Source: JBBQKG01 sp038326655
GTDB lineage: Bacteria > Actinomycetota > Thermoleophilia > Solirubrobacterales > JBBDJG01
DNA: 64,000 bases
Assembly (NCBI GenBank): GCA_038326655.1
Contig: JBBQKG010000004.1
Coordinates: forward strand, 1 to 64,000
Reading direction: 5' to 3'
Below the pieces are notes generated by a model. It was not told where the DNA came from. It saw only the letters and a program-made list of their open reading frames with translations, and did not search any database. Of the stretch, positions 7,586 to 15,770 are shown piece after piece. The stretch's first letter is position 1. Each line of letters begins with the position of its first letter. The translations under genes and the position numbers were made by a program.

Positions 7586-9100
7586 GTGAGCGAGCCCGGA
7601 ACCGTCCATCTGGTCGGAGCGGGGCCCGGCGATCCGGGCCTCGCGACCGCGCGCGCGGTCGATCTCGTCTCGCGTGCCGACGCAATCGTGCACGATCGGC
7701 TGATCCCGCAGGCGCTGCTGGCGCTCGCCCGCGACGGCGCCGAGTTGATCGACGCCGGCAAGCGCCCAGGCGAGCCCGGCCTCGGCCAAGAGGGCATCAA
7801 CCAGCTGCTGATCGAGCTTGCGCGCGCCGGTAAGCGGGTCGTGCGGCTGAAGGGAGGCGATCCGTTCGTGTTCGGGCGCGGCGGCGAGGAGGCCGAGGCG
7901 CTGGCGGACGCCGGGATTGCTTTCGAGGTCGTGCCGGGCGTGACCGCCGGCGTTGCGGCGCCTGCCTATGCCGGCATTCCGGTGACGCACCGTGACGAGG
8001 CCTCGGCGGTTGCGTTCGTGACCGCGCACGAGGATCCGTCCAAGCGCGAAAGCGCGCTCGACTGGGAGGCGCTTGCCTCCTTCCCCGGGACGCTCGTCTT
8101 CTACATGGGTGTGCGCACCCTGTCCGCGGTGGCGAAGCGGCTCGTCGAGCACGGGCGCTCGGGCGACGAGCCGGCGGCGGTGATCGAGCGCGGCACGCTG
8201 CCGGGTCAGCGGGTCGTAACGGCGCCGCTCTCGGAGATCGCCGCACACGCCGCGGAGGCCGAGATCCGCCCCCCCGCGCTGACCGTCGTCGGAGCCGTGA
8301 CGGCGCTGCGGGAGCGGCTCGCGTGGCTGGAGCGTGCGCCGCTTCGCGGCCGTACGGTCGTGATCACCCGCGCGCGCGCCCAGGCGAGCGCGCTTGCCGC
8401 GCAGCTCGCCGAGCTCGGCGCGCACGTGGTGGAAGCGCCCGCGATCAGGATCGTCCCCACGATCGACCGGCCCGAGGTGAGAGAGGCCGTCGAGCGGATC
8501 GAGGCCTTCGAGTTGATCTGCCTGACGAGCCCGAACGGCGCCGAGCTGCTGCTCGACGCGCTCAGGGCACAGGGCCGCGACGCGCGCGCGCTTGCCGGAG
8601 CGACGCTCGCCGCGATCGGCCCGGGCACGGCGGCCGCGCTTGCGCGCGGCGGCCTCCGTGCGGACGTCGTGCCGGAGCGCTCGATCGCGGAGTCGCTCGC
8701 GGCCGAGCTCGTCTCGCGCGGTGTCCGGGGCAAACGGGTGCTGATCGCGCGTGCGGCCGGGGCGCGGGACGTCCTGCCCGAGGAGCTGCGAAACGCGGGC
8801 GCCGAGGTCGAGGTCCTGACGCTCTACGAAACCGTCAGGGAGGAACTCGGCGACGATGCGCGCGCTGCCGTCGCCGCGGCCGACTACGTGACCTTCACCA
8901 GCTCGTCCACGGTGCGGAACTTCCTCGAGGCGCTGGGAGACTCCCGCGGCCTTCCCCCGCGCGCACGAGTCGTGTCGATCGGCCCCGTGACGAGCTCGAC
9001 CGCCCGCGAGCTCGGGCTCGAGGTCGACGTGGAGGCCGACCGCCACGACGTCGAGGGGCTCGTCGAGGCCCTCCTGCGGGACGCCGGCGCGGGACAGTAG
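7586..9100 (+). CDS. Uroporphyrinogen-III C-methyltransferase / uroporphyrinogen-III synthase fusion (CobA-HemD)
   Basis: This two-domain enzyme closes hydroxymethylbilane to uroporphyrinogen III and methylates it to precorrin-2. Residues 1 to about 245 are the SAM-dependent methyltransferase, with VHLVGAGPGDPGL, RLKGGDPFVFGRGGEE and EVVPGVTAGVAAPAYAGIP. Residues from about 255 are HemD, with RTVVITRARAQASALAAQL, ICLTSPNGAELLL and DYVTFTSSSTVRNFLEAL. Such fusions are common in actinobacteria and firmicutes. GTG 7586 lies ten bases past hemC, with TAGGCT at 7573-7578, a possible -10 for a leaderless transcript. The product feeds both haem and the precorrin-2 dehydrogenase upstream. Confidence 0.95.
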   Translation: MSEPGTVHLVGAGPGDPGLATARAVDLVSRADAIVHDRLIPQALLALARDGAELIDAGKRPGEPGLGQEGINQLLIELARAGKRVVRLKGGDPFVFGRGGEEAEALADAGIAFEVVPGVTAGVAAPAYAGIPVTHRDEASAVAFVTAHEDPSKRESALDWEALASFPGTLVFYMGVRTLSAVAKRLVEHGRSGDEPAAVIERGTLPGQRVVTAPLSEIAAHAAEAEIRPPALTVVGAVTALRERLAWLERAPLRGRTVVITRARAQASALAAQLAELGAHVVEAPAIRIVPTIDRPEVREAVERIEAFELICLTSPNGAELLLDALRAQGRDARALAGATLAAIGPGTAAALARGGLRADVVPERSIAESLAAELVSRGVRGKRVLIARAAGARDVLPEELRNAGAEVEVLTLYETVREELGDDARAAVAAADYVTFTSSSTVRNFLEALGDSRGLPPRARVVSIGPVTSSTARELGLEVDVEADRHDVEGLVEALLRDAGAGQ

Positions 9101-9104
9101 GTCC

Positions 9105-9914
9105 GTGCTGCCGATCACCTTTCTCTCCGACTACGGCAATCAGGACGAGTTCGTGGGGATCTGCCACGGCGTGATCCAGCGGATCGCCCCCGGCGCGACC
9201 GTGGTCGACCTCGTGCACGGCCTGCCGCCGCGAGACGTTCGCGCGGGAGCGCTCGCGCTTCGCAACGCGCTCGACTACGTGCCGAAGGGGGTTCACCTCG
9301 CGGTCGTCGACCCCGGCGTCGGCACGGCACGCCGTCCGCTCGCGCTTCGCTGCGGCGACGGGCAGCTGCTCGTCGGGCCGGACAACGGCCTGCTCTGGCC
9401 GGCTGCTGATCGCTGTGGCGGAGTCGACGTCGCGATCGACCTCGCCCACAGCCCGTACCGGCTCGAGCCGGTCTCCGCGACCTTCCACGGCCGTGATCTG
9501 TTCGCGCCGGTGGCAGCGCGGCTCGCGCTGGGCACGCCGATCGAGCACGCGGGCAGCCAGGTTGCGCCGGACGACGTCACGCCCCTCGACCTGCCCCGAC
9601 CGAAGGTGCTCGCCGGCGAGGTCGCCGCCCGTGTGCTCGCCGTGGATCGCTTCGGGAACCTCCAGCTCAACCTCCATCGCGACCAGTTGGAGCAAGCGGA
9701 CCTGCTCCCGGGCCGGGACCTGCGGGTCCAGGCGGGTCCGCGCACGCTGCGGGCCGTGCACGGGCGCACGTTCGCAGACGCCGAGCCTGGCGGGACGGTC
9801 GTCTTCGAGGACTCGAGCCGGGCGATCGCGATCGCCGTGAACGGCGGCAGCGCCGCGGAGGCCCTCCAGGCCGGCGCCGACGCAGAGGTGAAGCTGAGGC
9901 CATGGAGCCCCTGA
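9105..9914 (+). CDS. SAM hydroxide adenosyltransferase (DUF62 / fluorinase-like family)
   Basis: Members of this family hydrolyse S-adenosylmethionine to adenosine and methionine with a hydroxide nucleophile; fluorinase and chlorinase are relatives. The 269-residue protein shows TFLSDYGNQDEFVGICHGV, the diagnostic HLAVVDPGVGTARRPLAL, LLVGPDNGLLWPA, ATFHGRDLFAPVAA and VDRFGNLQLNL, which include the Asp, Arg and His of the hydrolase type. It lacks the insertion loop seen in fluorinase, so a hydrolase role is favoured. It begins four bases after the SAM-dependent CobA-HemD gene and overlaps birA by 13 bases. The physiological role is not known from sequence. Confidence 0.88.
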   Translation: MLPITFLSDYGNQDEFVGICHGVIQRIAPGATVVDLVHGLPPRDVRAGALALRNALDYVPKGVHLAVVDPGVGTARRPLALRCGDGQLLVGPDNGLLWPAADRCGGVDVAIDLAHSPYRLEPVSATFHGRDLFAPVAARLALGTPIEHAGSQVAPDDVTPLDLPRPKVLAGEVAARVLAVDRFGNLQLNLHRDQLEQADLLPGRDLRVQAGPRTLRAVHGRTFADAEPGGTVVFEDSSRAIAIAVNGGSAAEALQAGADAEVKLRPWSP

Positions 9915-10651
9915 AGCCGGTCGCGGGCGCAAACCCGCTCGGTGGCCCGATCGTGCATCTGGACCTGACCGGCTCGACGAACGACCGTGCGCGGGAGCTC
10001 GCGGGCGCCGGTGCGCCGGCAGGCACCGTCGTCGTCGCCGAGCGGCAGACGGCCGGCCGCGGGCGCCAGGGCCGGAGCTGGGTCGCACCGGCCGGGCGTG
10101 CCCTGACACTGTCGATCGTCGTGCGGACAGACGCGGCTGCGGTCGAGCTGCTGCCGCTGGTCACCGCCGTGGCCGTATGCGAGACCTGCGAGCGCGTCGC
10201 GCGCGTGCGCTGCGCGGTGAAATGGCCGAACGACGTCTGGATCGACCAGCGCAAGGTCGCCGGCATCCTGATCGAGGCCCGCCCGCAGGAGCAGTGGGCG
10301 GTGATCGGGATCGGCCTCAACGTGGACACCGCCGAGGGCGAGCTCGATCCCGATCTGCGCGACACGGCGACGTCGCTGCGGATCGCCCAGGGAGCGCCAG
10401 CGAGCCGGGATGAGGCGCTCACGGTGCTCCTCGAGCGGCTCGCGGAATGGCTGCCGGCGAGCGGCGACCGCCTTCTGTCCGCCTACCGCCCCCGCGACGC
10501 GCTGCACGGAAGGACGATCGCGTGGACCGCCGGCGCCGAGCAGCTCGAGGGCGAGCCGCGCGGGATCGACGACGAGGGCAACCTGATCGTGTTCACATCC
10601 GACGGTGCGAAGCACACACTCGCCGCAGGCGAGGTGCACCTGGTGCGATAG
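9902..10651 (+). CDS. birA: Biotin-[acetyl-CoA-carboxylase] ligase (BirA, group I)
   Basis: This enzyme activates biotin to biotinyl-AMP and transfers it to carboxylase carrier domains. The 249-residue protein has the catalytic loop TAGRGRQGRSW, the specificity segment VKWPNDVWIDQRKVAGILIEA, GIGLNV, and a C-terminal SH3-like domain. There is no N-terminal helix-turn-helix, so it is not a repressor of biotin genes. ATG 9902 lies inside the end of the preceding gene. It ends the plus-strand cofactor block; its TAG is four bases from the stop of the convergent helicase gene. Confidence 0.93.
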   Translation: MEPLKPVAGANPLGGPIVHLDLTGSTNDRARELAGAGAPAGTVVVAERQTAGRGRQGRSWVAPAGRALTLSIVVRTDAAAVELLPLVTAVAVCETCERVARVRCAVKWPNDVWIDQRKVAGILIEARPQEQWAVIGIGLNVDTAEGELDPDLRDTATSLRIAQGAPASRDEALTVLLERLAEWLPASGDRLLSAYRPRDALHGRTIAWTAGAEQLEGEPRGIDDEGNLIVFTSDGAKHTLAAGEVHLVR

Positions 10652-10655
10652 CCGG

Positions 10656-13163
10656 CTAGTCCTGGTCGGAGGCGTCGACCACGGACATGCCGTGCTCGGC
10701 CAGCTCGGCCGGGTCCATCAGCTCGCCCGTCTCGGGTGAATCGATCGCCTCGAGCGCCTGGTCGTTCCTGACCCTGCCGTTCTTCCCGGGAGAGGCCTGC
10801 CGCTTGCTCTTACGCCGGCGCTTGCCGCCCTTCGGGAAGTTCCGGACCAGCTCGCGCGCCAGCGCCGACGGCTTGCGTGCCATGCGGTTCCGCGCACCGC
10901 GCAGGACCTCCTCGGCCTCGGGCGAGTGCCCGAGCGCAGCCGCGAGCAGCGCCGCGGCGAGCCGGCGGTCGTGCTTGCGCGAGGCGTGCACGAGCCGGCG
11001 GGCGTTGCGCCCGTGCGCCGCACCGGAGGAGTTCACCAGCAGGCCGAGCAGCCGCTTGGTCTCCGGCCAGCGCTGGACCGCGTACTCCTCGTGGACGTCG
11101 CGGGAGTACTCAGCGAGGCGCCACAACCACGCCTGGGCCTGGTCACGCCGGCCGATCCGGCGCTCGGCGAGCGCCTGCAACATCGTGCGCGCACCTTCGC
11201 GGCGCTCCTCGCGTGACCAACCGCCGATGATCTCGATCGCGTCGTCGAAGCCCTCGGCGTCGCGCCGCGCGGCGATCTCCGCGAGCGCCCGCTGGCGAAG
11301 CTGTGCGTTGCGGTTGCGCCTGACGCACTCGAGCAGGAACCGTCGTCGCAGCTCGCCGCCCGCGTCATGGTGAAGCGTTGCCTTCGCGCGCCGCCAGCCG
11401 TTCGCGGTCACGCGCGCTCCGGCAAGAGCGGCCCAGCCGTGCTGCTCGTCGGGCGGCAGGTACTCGACAGCGATCCGCCAAAGCTCGCGCTCGAAGACGC
11501 GCCAGCGGCGGTCGTGATCGTCGGTCACGGGCACGATGCGGCGCTCGACGCGCAGCCGGCGGCCGCGGCCGCGGCGGACCGGGCCGACCACGATCGCCCC
11601 GCCGCGGTACACGTCGCGGTCGAGCAGCTTGTGAAGGGTGATGATCGGCTCGTCGTGCGTCGTCGCAGGATGCACGAAGTCGATCACGATGCCCGCTTCC
11701 TTGCCGGGGTTGCGCCGGGTCACGCGGCCGACGCGCTGCTGGTAGATGCGGCGGGAAGCGGTCGGAGCGAGGTGCATGCAGACCGTTGCGCGCGGAGAGT
11801 TCCAGCCCTCCGCGAGCAGCATCGCGTTGAGCAGCACGTCGACCTCGCCGCGCTCGAACGCAGCGAGGATCCGCGCAAGCTCGCGCTTGGGCGTCTCACC
11901 CGAGACGGCCTCGGCTTTCATGCCGGCCGCCCTGAACGCCTTTGCAACGTTCACGGCGTGCTTGACGCCGGCCGTGTAGACGATGCCGGGCAGGTGCTTG
12001 AAGCGCACCCGGTAGAGGTCGGCGATCGCGGCGTTGAATGGGCCCTGGTCGAGCAGTGCGGCCAGCTCTTCCTGGTCGAAGTCCTGGTCGACCTCGCCGC
12101 GCCGAAGCGGGACCTTTGCGAGTGTGCGGACCTGCGGGCCAGGGGGGATCCGGATGCAGCGAAGCGGCGCGATCACGCCACGGCGTGCCGCCTGGGCGAG
12201 GTCGAAGCGGCTCGTCTGGGTGGGGAACAGGTCGGTGACGTGCCGGGCGATCAGCGCGCCGGTCGCGGTCATGCCGATGAACACCGGGCCCTGCCACCTG
12301 CGGATCGACGCGCTCGTCTTCTCGCCGAGCGCGGTGTGGGCCTCGTCGCAGATCACGATCGCGTAGGCGTCCGAGATGTTGCCGGCGTTGCGCACGAACC
12401 ACTGATAGGTCTCGACCGTGACCGGCCCGTCGGCACGGTCGTGGTTCTTCAGCAGCGGCGGCGCGATCCGGTTCGAGTAGCCGCGGTCGCGCAGCTCGCC
12501 GAGAAACTGGTCGACGAGGTTGCGGCGGTGCGTCAGGATCAGGGTTCCACCGGTCCGGGAGGCCTCGACAAAGCCGAGCGCGGCGACGGTCTTGCCCGCG
12601 CCGGTCGCGTGCTCGAACCAGAAGCGCCGCGCCGCGCCGGGATCCTCCGGCTGCTCCTCGACCTGCTCTACATCCTCTTCGCCGAAGTCGCCGTTGCCGT
12701 TGCCGGTCTCGTCGGCCGGCCAGTCCGGGTCCTCGTCGCCCTCGAGCTCGTCGTCCTCGTCGTCGTCGGGCTCCTCTTCTTCTTCCTCGTACGCGGCGAG
12801 TTGCGCCGCCTGCCCGTTCTGGCGCTCTGTCTCCGCGATCAGCGCGGTGAGCGTGCCCGAGAGCGCGTCCACCTGGTGGGCTGACAGCACCGTCCCGTCG
12901 ACCAGCTTCGGCTCCTCGTCCCAGAGCAGCCGCTCGAGCCCGAGCATGAGCGAGAACTGCTGGCGCCACTCGACGCTCGGCTCTTCACGGCCGGCCTCGA
13001 TCTCCGCCAAAGCGGCATCGAAGGCACGCCGACGCGCGCTGCCGGGGCGCAGCGCTTCGTTGTCGACCGGGAACGGCTCGCGCGTGAACTTCTCGACACG
13101 CTCGAGGTCTCCCCGGGAAGGAATATTCGTGGCCTTTTCGGCCACCTGGGTCATGTTGGCCAT
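10656..13163 (-). CDS. Superfamily 2 DEAH-type helicase with an acidic insertion
   Basis: This 835-residue ATPase has an N-terminal region ending in a Q-like motif (SAHQVDAL, about 94-101), Walker A EHATGAGKTVAA (about 184-195), DEAH box VICDEAHTALG (270-280), motif III MTATG (299-302) and motif VI QQRVGRVTRRNPG (475-487). Between the Q-like motif and Walker A lies a very acidic stretch (about 125-175, including EEEEEEPDDDEDDELEGDED) that is not part of the helicase fold. The C-terminal 300 residues are arginine-rich, helical and unassigned, ending in a Lys/Arg patch (GGKRRRKSKRQ). The arrangement resembles ResIII-type DNA translocases, but no partner nuclease or methylase gene adjoins it. 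Cellular function is unknown. Confidence 0.8.
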   Translation of the reverse strand: MANMTQVAEKATNIPSRGDLERVEKFTREPFPVDNEALRPGSARRRAFDAALAEIEAGREEPSVEWRQQFSLMLGLERLLWDEEPKLVDGTVLSAHQVDALSGTLTALIAETERQNGQAAQLAAYEEEEEEPDDDEDDELEGDEDPDWPADETGNGNGDFGEEDVEQVEEQPEDPGAARRFWFEHATGAGKTVAALGFVEASRTGGTLILTHRRNLVDQFLGELRDRGYSNRIAPPLLKNHDRADGPVTVETYQWFVRNAGNISDAYAIVICDEAHTALGEKTSASIRRWQGPVFIGMTATGALIARHVTDLFPTQTSRFDLAQAARRGVIAPLRCIRIPPGPQVRTLAKVPLRRGEVDQDFDQEELAALLDQGPFNAAIADLYRVRFKHLPGIVYTAGVKHAVNVAKAFRAAGMKAEAVSGETPKRELARILAAFERGEVDVLLNAMLLAEGWNSPRATVCMHLAPTASRRIYQQRVGRVTRRNPGKEAGIVIDFVHPATTHDEPIITLHKLLDRDVYRGGAIVVGPVRRGRGRRLRVERRIVPVTDDHDRRWRVFERELWRIAVEYLPPDEQHGWAALAGARVTANGWRRAKATLHHDAGGELRRRFLLECVRRNRNAQLRQRALAEIAARRDAEGFDDAIEIIGGWSREERREGARTMLQALAERRIGRRDQAQAWLWRLAEYSRDVHEEYAVQRWPETKRLLGLLVNSSGAAHGRNARRLVHASRKHDRRLAAALLAAALGHSPEAEEVLRGARNRMARKPSALARELVRNFPKGGKRRRKSKRQASPGKNGRVRNDQALEAIDSPETGELMDPAELAEHGMSVVDASDQD

Positions 13164-13335
13164 CTTGAGGCTGATTCGCTAACGGGACACCGTCACACGC
13201 CGACGGCGGCTGCAACGTTCGTCCCTTGGCCCGCCGTGTGAAGAAAGCTCAGCGCCAGCGGCAGCTTCCGCGACTCGCAAGACCTGCGTCCTCCCGAGCG
13301 CGGTACGTAAGACATTAAAGCACCGGCGCGGCGGA

Positions 13336-13356
13336 AGTATCCAAAATTTGGATACT
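13336..13356. promoter_or_regulatory. 21-bp perfect palindrome, candidate operator
   Basis: The arm AGTATCCAAA (13336-13345) is repeated inverted as TTTGGATACT (13347-13356) around a single central base. It is AT-rich in a strongly GC-rich region and lies in the divergent intergenic space about 40 bases upstream of the thioredoxin lipoprotein start and 170 bases from the helicase start. A possible -10 (TACGTT, 13382-13387) would put the palindrome immediately upstream of the thioredoxin gene's -35 region. The binding protein is unknown. Confidence 0.6.
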
Positions 13357-13396
13357 CGGCACCCTGACGGGTGACTTTGAGTACGTTTGAGCGCCG

Positions 13397-13978
13397 GTGA
13401 CCCCTCGGGCCTCAATCGCATTCCGGCTGGCACTCGTGCTGATTGCCGTTGCAACGATCCTTGCAGGGCTCGCGGCCTGCGGCTCCAAGGAACCCAAGAG
13501 CGCGGTCACGCCCGCCGCCTACAAGCGGGCCCTGGCAGGCGCCCCCGCGCCGCTCGCAAGCCTCTACGACCGGCCCGGCGAGCTCGTCGAGGGTGGCCCG
13601 GCCTCCTTTCAGCGGGAGATCGGCGCACTCCGCGGATATCCGGTGGTCGTGAACAAGTGGGCCTCGTGGTGCGGTCCCTGCCGCTTCGAATTCCCGTTCT
13701 TTCAGCGGCAGGTCAGCCGGCGCGGCAAGCGGATCGCATTCCTGGGGGTGGACGGCGAGGACTCGAAGGACGGCGCGAAGCGGTTCCTCGACAAGTTTCC
13801 CGTTCCGTATCCGAGCTTCTTCGATCCGCACAGCAAGATCGCGAAGGTGTTCCACGGCGACCGCGTGTTCCCGACCACCGTCTACTACGACCGCCGCGGC
13901 GGCGTCGAGTACGTGAAGCAGGGGGGCTACTCCTCCGAGGCCGCCCTCGCCCGCGACATCACCCGTTACGCTCGCTAG
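13397..13978 (+). CDS. TlpA/ResA-like thioredoxin-fold lipoprotein
   Basis: This extracytoplasmic thiol-disulfide oxidoreductase is 193 residues. A signal peptide ends in the lipobox LAGLAACGS with lipidated Cys at about 28. The thioredoxin domain carries VVNKWASWCGPCRFEFP with the active CxxC (about 92-95) and the cis-proline segment FPTTVYY. Such proteins keep apocytochrome c cysteines reduced or act in general redox repair; the System I ccm genes at 2110-4503 make a cytochrome c role possible. GTG 13397 has no Shine-Dalgarno, but TACGTT lies nine bases upstream. The 21-bp palindrome upstream may regulate it. Confidence 0.88.
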   Translation: MTPRASIAFRLALVLIAVATILAGLAACGSKEPKSAVTPAAYKRALAGAPAPLASLYDRPGELVEGGPASFQREIGALRGYPVVVNKWASWCGPCRFEFPFFQRQVSRRGKRIAFLGVDGEDSKDGAKRFLDKFPVPYPSFFDPHSKIAKVFHGDRVFPTTVYYDRRGGVEYVKQGGYSSEAALARDITRYAR

Positions 13979-14015
13979 CCGTGTCCAGCGAAACGTCGCG
14001 CTCGTGAGGAGCTTC

Positions 14016-14420
14016 ATGCCCGACGAGATCGATCTCGTCGAGGTGCTCAACAGCGACGATCCGATCACCGGCTTCACGGGAACGCCGACCGGAGCGGTCG
14101 CTGCGGACGTCGAGGTGATCTTCGAGCCCTCCTCCACCGGGGGGCCCCGCCTGACCTATGACGGCCTCGCCGGGCTGGTCGAAGGTTGGCGTGACTGGCT
14201 GCTCCCCTGGCACAGCTACCACGTGAAGATCGAGGAGTTCATCGACGCGGGGGATCAGGTCGTGGTGCCCGTCCTGGTGAGGGCGCGGACAGAGCGACAC
14301 GGCGTCGAGATGGAGCACCGTCCAGCCTCCGTCTGGAGAGTCCAGGACGGGAAGGTGGTCGCCGTCCACTTCTTCCTCGATCAGGGCGAGGCAGCCAGGT
14401 TCGCCGGGCTCGATAATTAG
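14016..14420 (+). CDS. NTF2/SnoaL-like protein
   Basis: This 134-residue protein has the NTF2-like cone fold pattern: an N-terminal helix, then strands with YHVKIEEFIDAGDQVVVPVLVRARTE and ending VWRVQDGKVVAVHFFLDQGEAARFAGL. The Trp-containing strand and the x-DGK-V turn are typical of SnoaL-like proteins. No catalytic residues can be assigned and the ligand is unknown. ATG 14016 is chosen over GTG 14004 because GAGGAG (14006-14011) lies just upstream, although the spacer is short. nfeD follows after six bases. Confidence 0.75.
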   Translation: MPDEIDLVEVLNSDDPITGFTGTPTGAVAADVEVIFEPSSTGGPRLTYDGLAGLVEGWRDWLLPWHSYHVKIEEFIDAGDQVVVPVLVRARTERHGVEMEHRPASVWRVQDGKVVAVHFFLDQGEAARFAGLDN

Positions 14421-14426
14421 CTCGAG

Positions 14427-15764
14427 ATGCGCATTCGCGCTCTGGCGACCCTTCTGCTGCTGATCGGCCTGGTGCTGGAGACGGCCCCCGCGCCCGCGCA
14501 ACAGAAGCCCCAGCGCCAATCGAAGCTGATCCAGTCGATCGATCTCGACCTGACGATCAATCCCGCCTCGGCGGAGTGGGTGAAGCAATCACTCGACGAT
14601 GCCAAAAAGGCGCACGCCTACCTGGTGATCTATCGCCTCGACACGCCCGGCGGGCTCGACGACTCGATGCGCAAGATCATCAAGCGGATGATCGCCGCGC
14701 CGATGCCGGTCGTGGTCTACGTCTCGCCCAACGGCGCCCGCGCGGCCTCGGCGGGGCTCTACATCACCGAGGCGGCCGACGTCGCGGCGATGGCACCGCA
14801 GACGAACATCGGCTCGGCCACGCCGATCTCGCTCGGTGGCGGCAACGAGGACAAGGTGCTCGGGCGGAAAATCCGAAACGACGCGGCCGCCTACGTGCGC
14901 GCGCTCGCGGAGGGACACGGGCGAAACCCGGACCTCGCCGAGCAGATGGTCCGCAAGGCCACCAACGTCCCCGCCACCGAGGCGAAGCGCCGCCATCTAG
15001 TCGATCTGATCGCGCCCGACGTCCCGTCGCTGGTCCGGGTGCTCGACGGCTACCGCGTCAAGGGCCCCAAGGCCCGGCGGCTCGACACGACCGGTGCGCG
15101 GATCGAGTCCCGGGACCTGCCCTTCAAGTTCCAGGTGCTCGAGCTGCTCGTGAACCCGAACACGGTCTTCCTGCTCTTCACGCTCGGCCTGATCGGCCTG
15201 GGCCTCGAGCTCTTCCACCCCGGCGCGATCCTTCCCGGTGCGATCGGCGGCATCTCGCTGATCATCGCGCTGTTCGGCCTCGCGCAGCTCCCCATAAACA
15301 TCGCCGGGCTGTTGCTGATCCTGCTCGCGTTCGGGTTATTCGTGGCAGAGGCGTTCATCGTCAGCCACGGCGCCCTTGCGGCCGGAGGCGTGATATCGCT
15401 GATCTTCGGCGGCTTGCTGCTGTTCGACACGAACAACGACGCTTTCGAGATCTCGGTCCCGATCGTGATCTTCACGGCGGCCCTGCTCGGCAGCTCCTTC
15501 GTGTGGATCATGAGCAAGGCCGTGCAGGCCCGCCACCGCCAGGTGCACACCGGCGCCGAGGAGCTGATCGGCGCGCGGGGGATCGTCCGCACGGCGCTCG
15601 ATCCCGTCGGTCACGTGTTCGTGAGGGGTGCGCTCTGGCGTGCGCACACCGACGACGACAGCCGGCTCGAGCCCGGCCAGGAGGTGGTCGTGCGACGCGT
15701 GGACGGGCTCACGCTGACGGTCACTCCGGGCGTACCGGAATCCACACCCCAGCGAGTAGAGTAG
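14427..15764 (+). CDS. NfeD-family membrane-bound ClpP-class serine protease
   Basis: This is a long-form NfeD protein of 445 residues. It has an N-terminal signal peptide, a ClpP-like protease domain (YLVIYRLDTPGGLDDSMRKI, and VYVSPNGARAASAGLYI with the candidate nucleophile serine and a downstream lysine), four or five membrane helices (about 225-370) and a C-terminal OB-fold domain (LIGARGIVRTALDPVGHVFVRG). Long NfeD proteases cleave stomatin-type proteins and are usually encoded beside one, as here: the slipin gene starts six bases downstream. The pair is thought to act in membrane quality control. Confidence 0.9.
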   Translation: MRIRALATLLLLIGLVLETAPAPAQQKPQRQSKLIQSIDLDLTINPASAEWVKQSLDDAKKAHAYLVIYRLDTPGGLDDSMRKIIKRMIAAPMPVVVYVSPNGARAASAGLYITEAADVAAMAPQTNIGSATPISLGGGNEDKVLGRKIRNDAAAYVRALAEGHGRNPDLAEQMVRKATNVPATEAKRRHLVDLIAPDVPSLVRVLDGYRVKGPKARRLDTTGARIESRDLPFKFQVLELLVNPNTVFLLFTLGLIGLGLELFHPGAILPGAIGGISLIIALFGLAQLPINIAGLLLILLAFGLFVAEAFIVSHGALAAGGVISLIFGGLLLFDTNNDAFEISVPIVIFTAALLGSSFVWIMSKAVQARHRQVHTGAEELIGARGIVRTALDPVGHVFVRGALWRAHTDDDSRLEPGQEVVVRRVDGLTLTVTPGVPESTPQRVE

Positions 15765-15770
15765 GGCGCC

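Noticed and set aside
11367..12884. 505-codon plus-strand frame opposite the helicase gene
   Set aside because: Shadow frame created by high GC third positions; its amino acid composition is low complexity and the minus strand has complete helicase motifs.
10656..13163. Helicase as part of a restriction or other defence system
   Set aside because: Neighbours are birA and a thioredoxin lipoprotein; no methylase, nuclease or specificity gene is present, so the sequence gives no support.
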